Below, in pieces: positions 53,445 through 63,776 of a stretch of DNA of 64,000 bases. Position numbers and translations under genes: made by a program. The notes beneath the pieces are model-generated. The model saw only the letters and a program-made list of their open reading frames with translations, was not told the origin of the DNA and ran no database searches. Within the stretch, counting starts at the first letter, position 1. Every line of letters begins with the position of its first letter. Source of the stretch: Ipomoea triloba (Eukaryota > Streptophyta > Magnoliopsida > Solanales > Convolvulaceae); the NCBI RefSeq assembly GCF_003576645.1, contig NC_044930.1, positions 16,256,620 to 16,320,619 of the forward strand. Direction: 5' to 3'.

Positions 53445-54674
53445 TGATATCTGCTATTTTGTACAATTATTCACCCCTTATTCTAGTTGTTTTGAAGGTT
53501 ATTTTCTGTATCCTAGTGAAATTGGGAATTGTTTGTGTGTTATATTGTCCAAGTGCTGAATTATCTACAAGGAACAACAAAGGAAGAATATTGGAGCATT
53601 TTGGACAAGTTCTAGAAGAAAAGGGAATTACAAGGAAGAATACAAGTTGGAAAAGAATTGGAAGTTGCCTAATGGGCCAAGGCCCATCTACCTCCTATAT
53701 ATTTGACCTATTCTCTACAATTGAAGGAGGTTCCCTTACAGAGTTCTGAACCCTAGCTTTTTGTTTATATTTCCCTAGCATAGTTTAGATCAGTTCACAT
53801 TAGATTAGTTAATTTCAAGATTGGAATCAAAGATTGAAGATTGGATTTGTTCTTTATCAAGATTGGAATCAAAGATTGAAGATTGGATTTGTTCTTTATC
53901 AGTTAAGTTCTCTTATTCCTTTATTAGGATTTGTTCTTTATCAGTTAAGTTCTCTTATTCCTTTATTAATTTCTTGCAATGTTTATGGTTATTAATTATT
54001 GCTTTGTTTTGTTTACTCCAATCATGCGGGAGTAGTTCGTTTATGGGTTTGGATTAGGGATCCATTGTTAATCTTGATGTTCAATTGGTAATTAATTGCA
54101 TAAAGGGATTGAATCTTTTACCTAGGGTTTATGTTGATTTGGGGATTTCTTTGCACTAGTTATTGGTTTGTGGCCAGAATTAATTGCTAGTCTAGGAGAG
54201 GGATTCATTACAACAACAGTTGGATGGAGACCTCGAGCCTTGCCAATTTGAACCTAATTTTCCTGCTATGAAAGTAGAGGTAATTTTGGGGGCTTACAAT
54301 GCTTAGGAGCTTAAGGTTATAATTGATGCATCACGACAGTGGGGCAATTGCAGCCTAATTCACTTATTGATTACGAAAGTAGCTGAGTAGAATTCTTTTG
54401 TGCATTGCCCATATATCCCTTGGTTAATTATTCTTTCCCTATTCCTGAGTTTGTTAGAACATCAAGGTTACAATCCCCCTAATCTGGCCCATACTTTTAT
54501 TATACAGTTTACACATTAATTAATTGTTTTCTTCTACACCATTCAGTCTTTGTTGCTTGAATTTTATTAATTCACATACTCTAGTGCCTGGTAATTCACA
54601 CAATTTCGTGCCATAACCCCAATCCTCAGCGGAACGACATTACACCCTTTTTCACTCATCATTTGTGCTCATCA
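53445..54674 (+). repeat. gypsy B 5' LTR
   Basis: It runs from TGATATCTGCTATTTTG to GCTCATCA. It is longer than the 3' LTR because of tandem duplications at about 53815-53965 (units around TTGGAATCAAAGATTGAAG and GATTTGTTCTTTATC). A TATA-like CTATATATTTG is at about 53695. By eye about 18-20 base differences separate the LTRs. Confidence 0.92.
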
Positions 54675-54877
54675 CATTTTGGCGCCGTTGCCGGGGATTG
54701 GTTTATCTGGTTTTGATTGTGTGATTAATTTCTTACTAGCATTAGAGTTAGTGAATTTTAGGAGATCAAGTTTTATTTTATTCTTTATTCGAAAAAAAAA
54801 ATTATTTGCACTAACCCATAACTAGTTCCTTCCAAGAGCGTTTGTGGTTGTGTTAGACATCAGGTTACCCTCCTTTT

Positions 54878-56675
54878 ATGCACACTAGATCGAAAGGGAG
54901 CACGAATCTTCGTCCCTACGATCTAAATCTTGAGAGGAAGTTAAGGAGGGAGAAGAAGAGGTTACTTGATTGGCTTCGAGAGTTTCAGGACTTCGAAATT
55001 GACATGGAGACCGGAGCCAGTAGCAATACCGGGCAACCTGCCCATACTGGTATTAACACATAGCACCCGAGGCAGAGAGAGGCAGTTGGGGACAACTCTA
55101 GAGTTCGTGCTAATCCCCAAATTCCAAATGTTCAGGATCAGGCACAGAACCACAGGGATGATCCAAACCCAAATATCAATATTGGGGGAGGATTGGGTGC
55201 TCAATTCATGCAGCAGCAGCCTGTGTACCAGCAGCCAGACTATGGGGTTGGGATGCAAAATATTCTCCATCAGATGAATCCCAACCTGTTTCAGCAATTT
55301 GCCCAAGAGTTTCCACAGGCAGAGCCAATGGCTGCCCATTTAGCTCCTGAGTTCACTGAAGAAGATTGCATTGTGTACCCAGGAATTGAGGCAAATAATT
55401 TTGAGTTGAAGACTCAACTCATTCAGATGGTCCAGAATAATCAGTTTGGAGGATCTCGGGTTGAGGACCCGAAAACCCACATAGTTCATTTTGACCGTAT
55501 CTGACCATCAAGATGAATGGTGTTCCTAGTGAGGCAATCAAGCTGAGACTGTTTCCTTTTTCCCTGAGAGATCAAGCACAGCGTTGGTTGAATTCCTTTC
55601 CAGCCAACCATTTCATTACATGGGAACAGCTCCACAAGGCTTTCATGAAAGAGTACTGTTCTCCTTCAAAGGCTGCCAAATTAAAGAAGCAAATTCAGAA
55701 TTTTCAGTAGTTTGGCAATGAAGATCTTCCTGAGGCTTGGACGAGATTTAAAGAATTGAGGAGGCAGTGCCCGAAGAATTTGATGACCCAGGTGATTTTA
55801 TGTCCTCATTCTATGAGGGATTGTCTAACCGATCAAAGATTATTCTAGATACCTCATCCTTTGGGGGTGTTTTCATTGATATGGGACCAGCAGCTGGTGA
55901 GCAGTTGATTGAGAGGATCACCTCTAACAATACTTACTGGTACACTGAGGGGGATGATATACCCAAGATAGAGAAAGCAGCTGGGATGTTCGAAGTTGGA
56001 GAAAAGATGGCAATGCAGGCTCAGTTGGATACCATACAACACATGTTAAAGCAGTTAGTACAGGGTCCTACTCAGAGTGTCCAGGCAGTTGCTCAGCCTC
56101 CACTAATTCCACAGAGTCCTTATGTTCCTAACCCCTATTCTGTGCCACAAGTACCTCTTGTAGCCTGTTGTGCAACTTGTGGTGGAAATCATGTAGCTCA
56201 GACATGTCCTTTGTTAGACTTCGGTAACCAAGTCCCTCAACCTAATGTGGAGCAAGTTGATCTCATTGGTTATTCTAGACCACAGGGCCAGGGACAAGGT
56301 TATAGGAGCCATCAGCAGCAAGGAAGGAATCAGGTTGTTCCCTCTTGGAACAATCAGGGAAATCAAGTGAGAAACAATCCACCAGGATTTCATGGTAACC
56401 AAGGGAATAGGGGTGAAAATCAAGGCCAGTGGAGAAACAATCAGAATTTTGGGCAAAATAACCAGAATGTAACTCAAGGGCAGTTCCAGCAAGGAAATCA
56501 GAATTTTGGGACCACTCAGGGTCAAGGTTCCTCTAGACCATCTCAGGATGTTGATATACAGCTTCTCATGAACACTATGATGGCTCAGTTTGGCAAGCTA
56601 CAAGCAGAGAATCTTCAGCTGTTTGGCAAACTACAAGCAGAAATAGATGGTCTCAAGGCTCAGCAACAAGGATGA
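54878..56675 (+). pseudogene. gypsy B gag
   Basis: It starts MHTRSKGSTNLRPYDLN. Stops at about 55061 (end of the first frame), 55502 and 55708, with a frame change near 55770, break it. The retrotransposon gag domain is clear (EAIKLRLFPFSLRDQAQRWL, FMKEYCSPSKAAKLKKQI). The frame 55767-56675 continues with FYEGLSNRSKIILDTSSFGG and ends in a C-x2-C-x3-H-x4-C knuckle (CATCGGNHVAQTC). A Gln/Asn/Gly-rich tail and a short coiled coil (FGKLQAENLQLFGKLQAEID) follow. It belongs to the Athila-type gag family. Confidence 0.88.
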
Positions 56676-56750
56676 GGTAATCAGTTTTCTAATCAACCTT
56701 TATCTTCGAATGGTAGACTGCCAGCAAGCACAGAAAATCCAAGGCACCAA

Positions 56751-57899
56751 GTGAATGCAATCACCACTAGAAGTGGATTAGCTTTGAAGGACCCCCCTTT
56801 CCCTTCGAATGATCCAGTGCTTGAGAAAGCTGATAAGAAGGATGAGGGTGTTCAGGTTGAGGATATTCTTGATAATAGTGAGGAAGAGCATGTGGTGCAA
56901 GGAGATAGTGTTAAGGAGAAAGCTCCTGAGCAGGATGAGAGTGCTCCAAGTAAGAAGCATGAAAGGAAGAACAAGAAGGTAGATGACTCGGTTATACCTT
57001 ACAACCTGTTACCATATCCACAGAGGTTGTGGAAATCAAAGGAGTCTGATAGAGAGAGCAAGTTCCATAAGATGTTAGATAAGCTGGAGATCTCCATGCC
57101 TTTTGTTGAAGCAATCACTCAGATTCCATTGTACAAGAAGTTTCTAAAGAACATTTCAGGCAATAAGAAAAAGCCAGAGAAGAGTGCGGTGGTGGATCTG
57201 AACGAAGGAGCCTTGACCTGTGCAGTTTTTCAACATAAACTACCTCCTAAGCTGAAAGATCTAGGTAGTTTTTCCATCCCTTGCATCATTGGTGGATTTG
57301 TAGTTGGTGGTTCTCTATGTGATCTGGGTGCCAGTGTTAGTCTTATGCCATATTCCTTATGTAAGAGGCTCAACCTGGGAACACCAAAACCCACCTCCAT
57401 GACCTTACAGATGGCGGATCGCTCCATAAAGCGTTCGGTGGGAGTTCTAGAGGATGTCCCGGTCATGATTGATCAGTACTTTATACCGTGGGATTTTGTT
57501 GTTATGGATATAGAGGAGGATGCCAAGGTTCCTATTATACTTGGTAGACCTTTTCTAGCTACTGCTGGTGCACTTATTGATGTGAGGAGAGGAAAACTAG
57601 TGATGGAGGTCGCAGAGAACAAGAATGAATTTGACATATTCAAAATGGTGAAGCACCAGCCCTCATATGTTGATGAGTGTTACTTGATAGAAGGGCTGGG
57701 TGAGGGCACTGCTGAGAGTAGAAAGATTGAGTTAGGGGATTTACATGTTTCCCCTATTGATCCTGGACCCCCTGAACTGTCAAGTGTGCTGAAACAAAAG
57801 AAAAAGTTCTCTAGTTCTGGTGGTTTCTACAAAAGATGGATGAGGGAGCTGTCTAAGTTCAAAAGGCCACCGGATCGCGTGGTCCACAATCCCACCTGA
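56751..57899 (+). CDS. gypsy B protease region (382 aa, open frame)
   Basis: The open frame from MNAITTRSGLALKDPPF to a TGA at 57897-57899 holds a linker rich in Lys/Glu. It is followed by a retropepsin-like aspartic protease: active-site CDLGASVSLMP (D-L-G-A), then LADRSIKRSVG-type and VPIILGRPFLATAGALIDV blocks of the second half. It would process gag. It is separated from gag by a stop at about 56673, so it may have been read as part of a gag-pro polyprotein before the stop arose. No polymerase follows, and the frame ends 2.1 kb before the 3' LTR. Confidence 0.85.
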   Translation: MNAITTRSGLALKDPPFPSNDPVLEKADKKDEGVQVEDILDNSEEEHVVQGDSVKEKAPEQDESAPSKKHERKNKKVDDSVIPYNLLPYPQRLWKSKESDRESKFHKMLDKLEISMPFVEAITQIPLYKKFLKNISGNKKKPEKSAVVDLNEGALTCAVFQHKLPPKLKDLGSFSIPCIIGGFVVGGSLCDLGASVSLMPYSLCKRLNLGTPKPTSMTLQMADRSIKRSVGVLEDVPVMIDQYFIPWDFVVMDIEEDAKVPIILGRPFLATAGALIDVRRGKLVMEVAENKNEFDIFKMVKHQPSYVDECYLIEGLGEGTAESRKIELGDLHVSPIDPGPPELSSVLKQKKKFSSSGGFYKRWMRELSKFKRPPDRVVHNPT

Positions 57900-58204
57900 T
57901 ATCCATGAGGTTGAGTCGAGCTGACGATAGTAAACTTAGCGCTTCATGGGAGGTACCCCATGTTATCCTTTACTTTTCGCATTTTATTTTCCTGCATTTT
58001 TCTTTTTATTTTAGTTCGGAGTAGATTAGGGATTTTTCTTTGTTTACAGGGTGTTCTCTGGGGTTGTTTTGGTGTGAGATTTGTTTTCTTTTACCTTTGA
58101 GAGAGTGGGGAATGGTTAGAATTCAAGAGGTTAGGCCTTAGAACAGTTTTAGGACATATTTTGGACTAACTTGCAGGTGAAACCGAACTTGGGCACGAAA
58201 AGAA

Positions 58205-58612
58205 CAGAAGTGCGAAAAGAGAGCTCTGGATCATGGCCAGGCTCACGGCCGTGACCCCAGCCGTGATGCCTGGGCGTCAATTCCAGTAGCTACAGAGCAC
58301 AATAAGGCTCTGGGTCACGGGCCACATCCCGGCCGTGACCCAGGCCGTGATGACAGCCCAGAAATTCCAGTGTGTTCCGGGCGAAAGAGGGCTCTGGGTC
58401 ACGGGCCGCATCCCGGCCGTGACCCAGGCCGTGATGGCGTCGGCAATTTCCAGTACCAAACAGGCGAATTAGAGCTCTGGGTCACGGGCCACCTCTCGCC
58501 CGTGACCCAGGCCGTGATGGTCTGATGCCAATTCCAGTGTTGAGAGCGAGATTGAGGGCTCTGGGTCACGGGCCGCATCCCGGCCGTGACCCAGGCCGTG
58601 ATACGAGGCAGT
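58205..58612. repeat. GC-rich array of GGTCACGGG/CCCGTGACC palindromes (gypsy B)
   Basis: Five units; GCTCTGGGTCACGGGCC begins at 58306, 58391, 58474 and 58558 (period 83-85), with a diverged unit near 58221. Each unit carries CATCCCGGCCGTGACCCAGG and GCCGTGATG plus an AATTCCAGT spacer. Left and right halves of each unit are complementary, so an RNA copy would form a series of stable hairpins. Confidence 0.92.
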
Positions 58613-60028
58613 AAGATTTGCAAAAAAAAATGTATGTTTTCTAGTTCGTTTTTTCTAGTTCGTGAGGCCTTGTTTGTCCATCAGGGACGATGTCCAGTTT
58701 AAGTGTGGGGGGTACTATTTCTGATGAATTTTGGATGAAGTTTGCTTGAAGGACTCAATTTGCAGCTAAAGGTAATGTGCTTTCCTTGTGTTGTGGCTGT
58801 GACCGCTTTACTTCCTGCTGGTTTGTGGTTTGTTTTGGTGGTACTTGTGCAGCCCAGCTTGTCAGGGATGATTCAAGGTTGAGTTTGTGATAATTCAGTC
58901 TCTTGCCAATAGTTGGGTTAACCTTTAACATAAATGTTCCCCTGTGTGTTATGCATTGCTAGTGAAGGCTTATGTGGGATTCCGGTGATACTTGTTCTGT
59001 CATAGCTTGTCTTAGTGCTCTCATAGTGAAGTCTAGAATTTACATGCTTTGAAGTGATTTAGGCCATTGTTGTTAGCCCATGCCTTTAAACCTACCCTGT
59101 ATTACAATTATTTTTCCTAGTTGTCCCCTTTGAGCCTTGTTTTTGTTTAATAAGTGCAAAAGCACTTAACCCCGTTCTTTATGCTGTTTTTCTTGTTTAA
59201 CCCACTATTTGACCCTTAGCCCTAAGCCATATATTTTCCTTTCACCCTTAGAGAGAATGTAGCATTTGTTCTTTAATTTAGAGGAGATTTCCCTTTTTGA
59301 GCTTATTTTTGATAGAGTTATTCCTGTTATCTTCATTCTAGTGTGGGGGTGTGGTGAAGAAGTTGAATAGTTGGTTTGAATTGAAAGAAAGAAAATGTTT
59401 GAAAATTGAAAAGAAAAGAAAAAGAAGAGAAAAAAGGGTTGTTTTAGAAAAGAAAGAAAAAGAAGGATGAATAAAAGTACAAGTCAGGTTGCTTGAATAA
59501 ATGTCCTCACTCCCACTAGTTTAGAATACTCTTGTGTTTTTAATTATGTTTTGCTCTCTTAATTCATATTTTCCATATCTTCTCTAGGTTTAATTGTGAA
59601 TATGTGTGAAATTCTCTCTTGTTTGTGTATTTTTCCATATCCTTTCTTTGTTAGCCACTCACCCTTAGCCCCATTACAAGCCGAATAAACACCTACTTGA
59701 TCTTAGCATGCAGTTTTAGAGTGATCTATGTGAGTATGAAGGGCATGTCTATGGGAGTCCATCTTAAGCCAAGTCTTGCATAATCTCAACTGAGTACATG
59801 TGCATACAGGATTTTAATCTACCTTAATTCGGGTGCTCGGTTATTGGCCTGAGAGGGGAACTCACTTGTGATTCTGAGATGATTCTTGAAGCAGGTTAGG
59901 TTGTATGAGATGGTTGGTGGTATGATTGGTTGTGCAGGAAGGTAGTGTGATCAGTTGCAGTGCATGGAGGGTGGATTATCCTAGGTAATTGCTTGAGGAC
60001 AAGCAAAAGTTCTAGTGTGGGGGAGTTG
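58613..60028 (+). other. gypsy B 3' non-coding region and polypurine tract
   Basis: About 1.4 kb without coding capacity, conserved inverted in gypsy D (35149-36740). It includes an A/G-rich stretch (about 59375-59475) and a second GTGTGGGGG motif at about 59342. The polypurine tract AGTGTGGGGGAGT ends at 60028 against the LTR. Confidence 0.8.
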
Positions 60029-61173
60029 ATATCTGCTATTTTGTACAATTACTCACCCCTTATTCTAGTTGTTTTGAAGGTTATTTTCTGTATCCTAGTG
60101 AAATTGGGAATTGTTTGTGTGCTATATTGTCCAAGTGCTGAATTATCTACAAGGAACAACAAAGGAAGAATATTGGAGCATTTTGGACAAGTTCTGGAAG
60201 AAAAGGGAATTACAAGGAAGAATACAAGTTGGAAAAGAATTGGAAGTTGCCTAATGAGACAAGGCCCATCTACCTCCTATATATTTGACCTATTCTCTAC
60301 AATTGAAGGAGGTTCCCTTACAGAGTTCTGAACCCTAGCTTTTAGTTTATATTTCCCTAGCATAGTTTAGATCAGTTCACATTAGATTAGTTAATTTCAA
60401 GATTGGAATCAAAGATTGAAGATTGGATTTGTTCTTTATCAGTTAAGTTCTCTTATTCCTTTATTACTTTCTTGCAATGTTTATGGTTATTAATTATTGC
60501 TTTGTTTTGTTTACTCCAATCATGCGGGAGTAGTTCGTTTATGGGTTTTGGATTAGGGATCCATTGTTAATCTTGATGTTCAATTGGTAATTAATTGCAT
60601 AAAGGGATTGAATCTTTTACCTAGGGTTTATGTTGATTTGGGGATTTCTTTGCACTAGTTATTGGTTTGTGGCCAGAATTAATTGCTAGTCTAGGAGAGG
60701 GATTCATTACAACGACAGTTGGATGGAGACCTCGAGCCTAGCCAATTTGAACCTAATTTTCCTGCTATGAAAGTAGAGGTAATTTTGGGGGCTTACAATG
60801 CTTAGGAGCTTAAGGTTATAATTGATGCATCACGACAGTGGGGCAATTGCAGCCTAATTCACTTATTGATTACGAAAGTAGCTGAGTAGAATTCTTTTGT
60901 GCATTGCCCATATATCCCTTGGTTAATTATTCTTTTCCTATTCCTGAGTTTGTTAGAACATCAAGGTTACAATCCCCCTAATCTGGCCCATACTTTTATC
61001 ATATAGTTTACACATTAATTAATTGCTTTCTTCAACACCATTCAGTCTTTGTTGCTTGGATTTTATTAATTCATATACTCTAGTGCCTGGTAATTCACAC
61101 AATTTCGTGCCATAACCCCAATCCTCAGCGGAATGATATTACACCCTTTTTCACTCATCATTTGTGCTCATCA
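60029..61173 (+). repeat. gypsy B 3' LTR
   Basis: 1,145 bp, from TGATATCTGCTATTTTG to GCTCATCA, followed by ATTAC. It lacks the internal duplications of the 5' LTR. Confidence 0.92.
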
Positions 61174-61580
61174 ATTACGTCTGGCCAGGAGACGTAAAAC
61201 CATGGCGCACTTGGGAGGCAGTCCCAATGCTATCTTACTTTTCTTTAAAGCTTTTCCTTATTTTCTATAGTATGTGTTTCTTAGCTTTATTTCAATAATG
61301 TTTCTGTAACCTCGGTTGAGGTAACAAGTACAGATTAAACACCCGAGAGTTATAAGCTGCCCGCAATCAATTGACAAACATCATCACTAGCAAAGGAAGG
61401 AAGGGAAACCAAGGTAAGCTTTGCACAGCACGCTTTCCACGCCACCACCACGCGTGTGGCTAGGCGTGGAAATTTTCCAGAGAGCTGCCACGCCGCTCAC
61501 ACGCGTGTGAGCAGGCGTGGGAATAAACCAGAGAGCTCCCACTCCTACCACCACGCGTGGTAGCGTGCGTGCCTTCTCGC
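61174..61580 (+). other. gypsy A interior resumed, with ACGCGTG palindrome array
   Basis: After the target duplication the sequence continues gypsy A. 61435-61575 contains CCACCACCACGCGTGTGGC, GCTCACACGCGTGTGAGC and CCACCACGCGTGGTAGC palindromes separated by TTTCCAGAGAGCTGCC-type spacers. These resemble 50400-50505 in the gypsy A LTR. The block stops where the A-rich viral sequence begins. Confidence 0.65.
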
Positions 61581-61647
61581 AAAATATGGAAAAGAAATAT
61601 TAGATAAAGAGAGATACAAGTATGAACCAATAAAACAAGAATCTAAA

Positions 61648-63594
61648 ATGCTTGAAAAAATAAACCAAAAAGAAAAAAGAGAAGTATTTATAGAAAAAAC
61701 AGAATATACAGAATTTTTGTCATTAAAAATAGAAAAACAAGCACAACAAATAGAAGAATTAAAAAAGGAAAATAGTAAGTTAATAAAAAATTCTAGTAAA
61801 GACTGGATAGATAAATATAAGAAATATAAACATAGTTATTATGACACTAAAAAAGAATTAAAAGATACTAAATTAGAATTAAAGCAAATGAAACAAGAAA
61901 TGGAAAATTTAAGACTAGAAGTAGAAGATTTAAGAAATTCTATGAAAACACTAAAAGGAAAAGATAAGATAAGAAGTGATATTAGTAGTGTAGATACTTG
62001 TAGTGATGATAGTAGAAAAGAAAAAGAAAATAATGAGAAAGATTTAAAAATAGTAGGATACATAGAAGGATTAGTAGAAGAAGAAGAAGAAGATGATACA
62101 GAAATAGTTAAAGAAAATGATCAAATTATAGAAGTACTAAGAAAAATGAAATCCGTCAATGCTATAATAGAAGAAGAACCAACAAGCGATATAGAAGAAG
62201 AGTCTGACCAAAACAATAATAATATAGAAACTGATGCCGAAACAGAAGATATAATAAATGAAGATGCTAATGATTATCCTGAAGAAGAATTAGTAGACCC
62301 AAACTTAGAATTAATCAGCAAAAGAAAAACAAGACTACCAGACCACATACCAATAGGACAACAATCTGAATTTAAAGATTTTGTAGGATCTATGAGTCAA
62401 GGAGTAAATTTAAATGGATATTTTCTAGACTTAGATAATGTTTATGATGAACAAGAAATTAATAGAAGAATACATGACTGGAATTTAGGAATGTTTATAG
62501 CACTAATGAACTCAAATTACACTGCAGATCTTGATTATGTTTATGGCTTAATATCAAAAACTTTAATAGGAAAAGTAGGATTTTGGTTTGAATCTATAAC
62601 AGTTCAATTTAGAGCACAAGCACCTAGTTATGCTACAGATTGGAAATCTATGTTATCAATATTTGATATAGTATTAAAAAGAGAATTTTTAGGAGAAAGA
62701 TGGTTTGTATCACAAGAAAAAGTAATAGCAGAAAGAAAAACCGAAATAATAATGAATTTAAATAATATGAAATGTTGTAAAATTAGTAAATTACCAGAAT
62801 ATACTATAAGCTTTAGCAAATTCTTTTATGAAGCAAGATTTTCCCAAGAAGAAGGTATAACATATCAACAATTATATTATGATCATTTACCAACACCATA
62901 TAATACAGAAATAACTAAGGAATATAGTCAATATGAACCAAAAGAAAATACCTTAGGAGAAAGAATTAGAGTATTAAGGTCATATTTAATGAGAAAATGT
63001 GAAGAATATAGGATACAACAAAAGATTAAAAAAGATAAGAGGAAAGGATTAAGTGAAATATGTGGATTTACAGAGAAAAGATTAATATTTGGATGTGATA
63101 GAGACTATAAAGATAAGAGAAGAAAAAGAAAATATTCTAACAAATATAGGAAATTTAGGAAAAATAGAAATAATGAATCTTATTATAAACCATATTATAA
63201 ACCTTATAGAAGATATAAAAGGAAAAAATTTAGAAAGTATAAAAATACCCCTGAAACTAGAAGAAGATTTAGATATAAGAGAAAATTCAGGAAAAGAAGA
63301 AGAAATATAAAACCATTAGAAGGAGAAAATAAAAATAAAAAACCTTATGAATGTAGATGTTGGAATTGTAATGAAAAAGGACACTATGCTAATAAATGCC
63401 CTAAGCTAAAACAAAAAGGAGTAAAATATATTAATACTACTGAATTTATAATGAATCTAGAGCAAATACAAGAACAAAATGATCAATGGTATGAATATGA
63501 AGTATTTTATATCAGTGAAACAGAACCAGAAGAAGAAGAAAATATTAATGAATGTAGTAATAATGACAGTAGTGAGGATGAAAGTTCGGAATAA
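61648..63594 (+). CDS. Pararetroviral coat-protein ORF (648 aa)
   Basis: The N-terminal 110 residues form a long Lys/Glu-rich coiled coil (IEKQAQQIEELKKENSKLI). An acidic region (about 115-215) follows, then the coat-protein core (about 230-460, including INRRIHDWNLGMF and GKVGFWFESITVQF). A very basic Arg/Lys/Tyr stretch (about 490-560) precedes a zinc knuckle C571-x2-C574-x4-H579-x4-C584. An acidic tail ends it. This is the usual caulimovirid order of core, basic region and knuckle for genome packaging. The frame is also open upstream of this Met to about 61579, so the true start may lie in lost sequence. The stop overlaps the next ATG (TAATG). Confidence 0.82.
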   Translation: MLEKINQKEKREVFIEKTEYTEFLSLKIEKQAQQIEELKKENSKLIKNSSKDWIDKYKKYKHSYYDTKKELKDTKLELKQMKQEMENLRLEVEDLRNSMKTLKGKDKIRSDISSVDTCSDDSRKEKENNEKDLKIVGYIEGLVEEEEEDDTEIVKENDQIIEVLRKMKSVNAIIEEEPTSDIEEESDQNNNNIETDAETEDIINEDANDYPEEELVDPNLELISKRKTRLPDHIPIGQQSEFKDFVGSMSQGVNLNGYFLDLDNVYDEQEINRRIHDWNLGMFIALMNSNYTADLDYVYGLISKTLIGKVGFWFESITVQFRAQAPSYATDWKSMLSIFDIVLKREFLGERWFVSQEKVIAERKTEIIMNLNNMKCCKISKLPEYTISFSKFFYEARFSQEEGITYQQLYYDHLPTPYNTEITKEYSQYEPKENTLGERIRVLRSYLMRKCEEYRIQQKIKKDKRKGLSEICGFTEKRLIFGCDRDYKDKRRKRKYSNKYRKFRKNRNNESYYKPYYKPYRRYKRKKFRKYKNTPETRRRFRYKRKFRKRRRNIKPLEGENKNKKPYECRCWNCNEKGHYANKCPKLKQKGVKYINTTEFIMNLEQIQEQNDQWYEYEVFYISETEPEEEENINECSNNDSSEDESSE

Positions 63595-63776
63595 TGGATA
63601 CGCATAAAGGATGGTTAGTTTTATTACAATTAGGAATAAAAAACATTGAAAGAAACTTTATTGAGAGGATGATAACCTTAAAAAGAGTAGAAAAAATATT
63701 AGAAGAAAAATTAGGAGAAGATCTAAGAGACAAAATTATGGAAAATTATTATAACTATTTACTTTATAGATGGTAG
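63594..63776 (+). CDS. Small ORF between coat protein and pol (60 aa)
   Basis: It starts in the TAATG overlap with the coat-protein stop and ends in TAG after the pol ATG (7-nt overlap). This stop-start chaining is typical of caulimovirid translation. The product (MDTHKGWLVLLQLGIKNIER at the N-terminus, with a predicted amphipathic helix in the middle) matches no domain I recognise. A separate ORF at this place is unusual for the family. It could alternatively be the former N-terminus of pol, cut off by a frameshift. Confidence 0.55.
   Translation: MDTHKGWLVLLQLGIKNIERNFIERMITLKRVEKILEEKLGEDLRDKIMENYYNYLLYRW

Larger units (their letters stand above)
53445..61173 (+). mobile_element. Ty3/gypsy gag-protease-only element (gypsy B, TR-GAG type)
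   Basis: LTRs 53445-54674 (1,230 bp) and 60029-61173 (1,145 bp) are flanked by ATTAT (53440-53444) and ATTAC (61174-61178), a 5-bp duplication with one change. The primer site TTTTGGCGCCGTTGCCGGGG (about 54677-54696) and the polypurine tract GTGTGGGGGAGT frame the interior. The interior has Athila-like gag and protease regions but no RT, RNase H or integrase. Between coding region and 3' LTR lie a GC-rich array and 1.4 kb of non-coding DNA homologous to gypsy D. Confidence 0.92.
50177..61580 (+). mobile_element. Ty3/gypsy non-autonomous element (gypsy A), interrupted by gypsy B and cut at its 3' end
   Basis: A 5' LTR (50177-51473), the primer site TGGCGCCGTTGCCGGGG (51477-51493) and a 435-residue ORF define a plus-strand Athila-type element. 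Gypsy B is inserted at 53445. The interior resumes at 61174 with GTCTGGCCAGGAGACGTAAA and TTGGGAGGCAGTCCCAA, a stretch typical of the region behind the ORF in such elements. The 3' LTR is missing because pararetroviral DNA begins at about 61581. Confidence 0.75.
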
